From: UBA2112 sp964596695
Lineage (GTDB): Bacteria > Patescibacteriota > Saccharimonadia > Saccharimonadales > Saccharimonadaceae
NCBI GenBank assembly: GCA_964596695.1
Contig: CAZQVE010000013.1
Location: forward strand, 1 to 7,796
Length of the DNA: 7,796 bases
Direction of reading: 5' to 3'
Shown: positions 5,075-7,796 of the stretch, piece after piece
Layout: each line of letters begins with the position of its first letter
Numbering within the stretch: the stretch's first letter is position 1
Notes under the pieces: generated by a model
Told to the model about the DNA's origin: nothing
Seen by the model: the letters and a program-made list of their open reading frames with translations, nothing else
Database searches by the model: none
Program-made: the position numbers and the translations under genes

Positions 5075-6970
5075 TTAGATGAGGGGAGGAGTGCAGGATA
5101 ACTCCTGGATAGTATCCACATTTAGATTTTCATAGACTAGGTAATCGTATAAGGACCCTATGCTAATATCACAATAGTAGGTTCCTACTCCCGAATCTGG
5201 AGAATATGCATCAAATTCATAACCTACTCCCAGGATATCAGCTATAGTGTTTGTGCCCTTGCCTAATCCAGATATATCATCGATAACAGTAATGTTTTTG
5301 CCTACCTGGAAAGGTTCAGATGCTGCAGGAATACTAACCTTCTCAACATTAAAAATCATCTTGGGTTTTGCAGTGTATTCAAGCATTAATAGTAACAGAT
5401 CATTAATGGTCCTAAAGTCTGTGGTCCAGTTAATGTCTATGAATCTTTCTACCTCTCCATATCTAGCAATAGAGAGAGGATCCTTGACTATGACCTTTGT
5501 ACGGTAATTGTAAAAGGTAGCAAATGTATAGGTATTAGAATCCTCCTCAATGGTAAATGGAGGTTTTGGTTCTGAGCCTGGGGTTGGGTTTGTGTTTGGG
5601 CGAGAACCTGATGGAGTAGTATTTCCTACTATGATTTGGCCGTTATGCATCCAAACTATATTATTTCCCTGTGAATTGAGATTATTTTGAGATGTAGCCT
5701 GAATAGACATAAAGACAGAGTTTCCAACCTGAATCTGAGTGCCTGAATTAGTGGTTGTAGGTCTAATATCTTTGGTATAACATGGAGCTGCAATACCGTC
5801 TATAAGATGGGAGACATCCAGTTTGAATGTCGCAATAGGATCAGTAGAAGGTTTTCCGCTTAAATTTGCATATAAAAGACCATTAACAAAATTTTCTGTG
5901 AGGTCTCCTATTTTCATCAGTATAACTCCAAGCATTGTAAGATCAGGGATAGTGATAGGTATCTGTTGACAAGGCTCATCATCTCCTATAGTGGTTCCAT
6001 CATTCTCATTTCCCGTTTCAGTGGATTGAGATCCTGGCACAGGTTCTGTTCCTGCTATGGATACCAAAACATTAGCGAATGTGTCAGAGTCAATGGGCAT
6101 TGAATAATTCCATGGTCCAAAAAAGTAAGATGTATTCCAAGCATAATCAGAACTTTTTTCATTCTTTTTAAAAGTTTTAAGGGTAACACCACAATGCTTA
6201 GAGCCTGGATACCACATCCAGACCTGATCAGATGCGTTTACTCCCCATATACTCCCAGCCCTCTCATTTAGAAAATTTATAGTCTGGCCTTGTGGTTGGT
6301 ATTTTGTTCTAACCTCTGGTAAAAATACATCAACGTCTTTAGAGATGAGAGTATCAATATCAAAGCCCCCCTTCTCTTTGGTAGAGACTTTGGAGGAGAC
6401 TAGGTGATCTGTATCTTTTAAAATGGCTTTAACAAGATTATACACTTTCATGTTAGGATCATTTGTGTCAGGTTTTGAGGAGCCAAATCTGATAGGATAA
6501 GCAGCCTTCTTAAATGAGGAGAGGGTCTCCTGGATGATAATACCTGAGCCAAAACCAGCCAAAGTATATTTTAAGCCATTTGAGCGATCCCTGCTAACCT
6601 GCATGTTTTCAACGTATCCAGAACTAATGTTTTTCCATTCACCGTTTTTTTGAGACATTTGTATTATTATCTTGTTAGCGTTTCCAACCTTGGATCTGTC
6701 TATGTTTCGCTCATCATCTCTTATTCTTATAGTGAAATTTCCAGTGTTACCTACTTGCTCAGAACATTGAGCGTATTCTATGTTTATGTCGTTGCTGTTA
6801 GAAAAAGAGTTATAGTCATGGAGTAAAGTATCCCCATCATGATTATAGATTTTAACTCTAGGTCTCCAGTATCTTAGATTAGCGTTGGTCCAATACTTGT
6901 CAAAATCCTCAGCAGTATATCCTATCTGAGTGTAACCTTTCTTAGTATAACCATATTTAGAAAAGACCAA
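5075..6970 (-). CDS. Tail hub / baseplate protein
   Basis: At 631 residues this is the largest gene here, and probably the tail hub at the tip of the tail tube. The N-terminus has aromatic repeats (YGYTKKGYTQIGYT, 6-19), a style seen in other tail proteins. Residues 37-140 follow the hub first-domain pattern: RPRVKIYNHDGDTL, then GNTGNFTIRIRDD (74-86), SKVGNANKIIIQMS (93-106), SGYVENMQVSRD (117-128). Residues 177-300 include INFLNERAGSIWGVNASDQVWMW (231-253), typical of the second domain. Residues about 308-475 hold an insertion with Gly/Asn- and Pro-rich linkers. Residues 480-615 resemble the C-terminal hub region (SIARYGEVERF, 500-510; FQVGKNITVIDD, 554-565). No lysozyme or peptidase motif is seen. 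The start is TTG at 6970; the upstream stop is TAA at 7024-7022, with no ATG or GTG between, and the next Met is residue 105. No Shine-Dalgarno motif. Role inferred from architecture and position. Confidence 0.75.
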   Translation of the reverse strand: MVFSKYGYTKKGYTQIGYTAEDFDKYWTNANLRYWRPRVKIYNHDGDTLLHDYNSFSNSNDINIEYAQCSEQVGNTGNFTIRIRDDERNIDRSKVGNANKIIIQMSQKNGEWKNISSGYVENMQVSRDRSNGLKYTLAGFGSGIIIQETLSSFKKAAYPIRFGSSKPDTNDPNMKVYNLVKAILKDTDHLVSSKVSTKEKGGFDIDTLISKDVDVFLPEVRTKYQPQGQTINFLNERAGSIWGVNASDQVWMWYPGSKHCGVTLKTFKKNEKSSDYAWNTSYFFGPWNYSMPIDSDTFANVLVSIAGTEPVPGSQSTETGNENDGTTIGDDEPCQQIPITIPDLTMLGVILMKIGDLTENFVNGLLYANLSGKPSTDPIATFKLDVSHLIDGIAAPCYTKDIRPTTTNSGTQIQVGNSVFMSIQATSQNNLNSQGNNIVWMHNGQIIVGNTTPSGSRPNTNPTPGSEPKPPFTIEEDSNTYTFATFYNYRTKVIVKDPLSIARYGEVERFIDINWTTDFRTINDLLLLMLEYTAKPKMIFNVEKVSIPAASEPFQVGKNITVIDDISGLGKGTNTIADILGVGYEFDAYSPDSGVGTYYCDISIGSLYDYLVYENLNVDTIQELSCTPPLI

Positions 6971-6999
6971 TACAACTAAAAATCTAAAAAAGAAATATT

Positions 7000-7009
7000 G
7001 AGAAGTAAT
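7000..7009 (-). promoter_or_regulatory. Intergenic decamer ATTACTTCTC, copy 3
   Basis: This copy lies 16 nt after the TAG (7028-7026) of the upstream gene and 29 nt before the hub TTG start at 6970, nearly the same distance to the start as copy 2 (28 nt). It is followed by a T-rich tract (TTTCTTTTTTAG) on the minus strand. The constant distance to the start favours an initiation-related role over a terminator, but three copies are few. Confidence 0.35.
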
Positions 7010-7025
7010 AATTTTGCTAAATTAT

Positions 7026-7796
7026 CTAGCCATAATATCCCGATCCGAATCCCATTTCTTCTGTGAGTATCTTTAGTATCTTTCTTGCTATTCGGATTCC
7101 CTCCAGGTCTATGTTAACCTCTACAGGAGTCTCATGGACTACTCTAGTCTGGAATCCAAATGGATCACCCCTCGCTAATAGCCTGGAACGTGAATCGCTA
7201 GAGAAGGATCCTGATGTAGGCACAGATCCGCTAGAGGCTGCACTCTGATTAATCATTCCTGGAGTCATGGGAATGTTTGTATTTACTCTTGTTTGACCGT
7301 TGTTTGTTTGTGATTGATAGTAGTAATTTCCTCCAGATCCCGATTGACTACTATTAGATTGGGATTGAATAATCCCATTAGATCCAGGAGCATAGACATT
7401 GTTTTTGTTGTTGGTATCGTTATCAACATTTACATTATTGTTTTGGCCTACTATATCTCCATTATTTGATGAATTTGATGAGCCTCCAGTATTTGTGTTA
7501 GAATTGCTAGAACTAGAAGATCCATTAAGCATTATTACGGTTCCTGTCCTGCCATCTACTATCATTTTTTTACCGTTGTTATTCATTGCAACCAGGGAAG
7601 AGTTACTATTAATCATCATTCCTGTGCCTAAGCCTCCTCCCAAATCAGGATTATTGTTTTGGTTGGTAGGAACGCCTTGATATCCAGGAGCATAAACGTT
7701 ATTGACCCCGCTTGCTCCTGGCTGTCCATTTGATCCAGGCTGACCGTTGGCTCCTGGCTGTCCTGGAGTTGATATTGAAGTTCCGTTATTAGTTGA
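7026..7796 (-). CDS. C-terminal 256 residues of a collagen-like, Asn/Ser/Gly-rich protein (cut by right edge)
   Basis: The frame is open to the right edge, so the true start lies outside the window; an internal TTG at 7643 is not needed. The visible part opens with six Gly-X-Y triplets (GQP, GAN, GQP, GSN, GQP, GAS), then NNVYAPG, a stretch KKMIVDGRTGTVIMLNG, a long Asn/Ser/Gly-rich low-complexity region, a second NNVYAPG, a Gln/Asn-rich part with YYY, then DPFGFQTRVVHETPVEVNID and an amphipathic segment (IRIARKILKILTEEMGFG) ending in GSGYYG. Collagen-like repeats in tailed viruses usually sit in virion fibres or spacers. Lying just upstream of the hub gene, this could also be the end of a tape-measure or distal-tail protein, whose C-termini often finish with a strand plus helix. 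I do not recognise a specific family. The gene is clearly coding; its role is open. Confidence 0.7.
   Translation of the reverse strand, partial: STNNGTSISTPGQPGANGQPGSNGQPGASGVNNVYAPGYQGVPTNQNNNPDLGGGLGTGMMINSNSSLVAMNNNGKKMIVDGRTGTVIMLNGSSSSSNSNTNTGGSSNSSNNGDIVGQNNNVNVDNDTNNKNNVYAPGSNGIIQSQSNSSQSGSGGNYYYQSQTNNGQTRVNTNIPMTPGMINQSAASSGSVPTSGSFSSDSRSRLLARGDPFGFQTRVVHETPVEVNIDLEGIRIARKILKILTEEMGFGSGYYG
7383..7700 (-). repeat. Pair of in-frame NNVYAPG repeats, 300 bp apart
   Basis: The plus-strand segments 7383-7400 and 7683-7700 match at 16 of 18 bases and both encode NVYAPG preceded by Asn. They are exactly 100 codons apart and bracket the low-complexity middle of the partial protein, suggesting a modular unit boundary. 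Confidence 0.6.
7710..7763 (-). repeat. Collagen-like Gly-X-Y repeat block
   Basis: Six in-frame Gly-X-Y triplets alternate GQP with GAN, GSN or GAS. At DNA level the 14-mer GCTCCTGGCTGTCC (plus strand) occurs twice exactly, at 7714-7727 and 7750-7763, 36 bp (12 codons) apart, which points to expansion by local duplication. The block is close to the window edge and may extend little: the residues before it (STNNGTSIST) are not Gly-X-Y. Confidence 0.8.

Noticed and set aside
7026..7643. A complete gene starting at the TTG at 7643
   Set aside because: The frame stays open to the window edge and the 51 residues before it contain a collagen-like block and an NNVYAPG repeat shared with the rest of the protein, so the gene clearly extends further upstream.

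Overview
This AT-rich window reads as a piece of a tailed (head-tail) virus or provirus genome, most likely one infecting an archaeon. All credible genes lie on the minus strand, so transcription runs from high to low coordinates. The archaeal call is an inference. It rests on a protein (189-1547) whose N-terminal half looks like a secreted glycan-binding-type family I associate with Thaumarchaeota/Nitrososphaeria, followed by a discoidin domain of the style common in those archaea. Supporting signs are the absence of Shine-Dalgarno motifs before any start, repeated use of TTG starts and one well-placed TATA-like box. A phage of an AT-rich marine bacterium is not excluded.

Layout in transcription order: (1) 7796-7026, a protein cut by the right edge, with a collagen-like Gly-X-Y block, a long Asn/Ser/Gly-rich middle and a helical C-terminus; (2) 6970-5075, a large tail hub/baseplate protein; (3) 5033-4335, a baseplate or tail-fibre attachment protein with an EIGLF-type C-terminus; (4) 4326-3265, a LamG/concanavalin-like protein; (5) 3214-2333, a fibre-like protein with an H-x-H motif; (6) 2168-1596, a small virion beta-structure protein; (7) 1547-189, the archaeal-type lectin-like domain plus F5/8C discoidin domain; (8) 139-1, the start of another gene, cut by the left edge.

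Taken together this is the distal tail and host-recognition part of a virion: a hub, an adaptor, then a run of surface proteins, two of which carry recognisable carbohydrate-binding folds. One of these may have been taken from the surface proteome of the host. Intergenic gaps are short (about 8-55 bp). Three of them share the decamer ATTACTTCTC, which does not encode protein and may be a regulatory signal.

The 100-N gap at 2174-2273 is flanked by an exact 55-bp direct repeat. This looks like an assembly seam: dropping the gap and one repeat copy leaves genes 5 and 6 separated by 9 bp. No RNA genes, CRISPR arrays, transposons, integrase or replication genes are visible, and no stretch over 300 bp lacks a gene.
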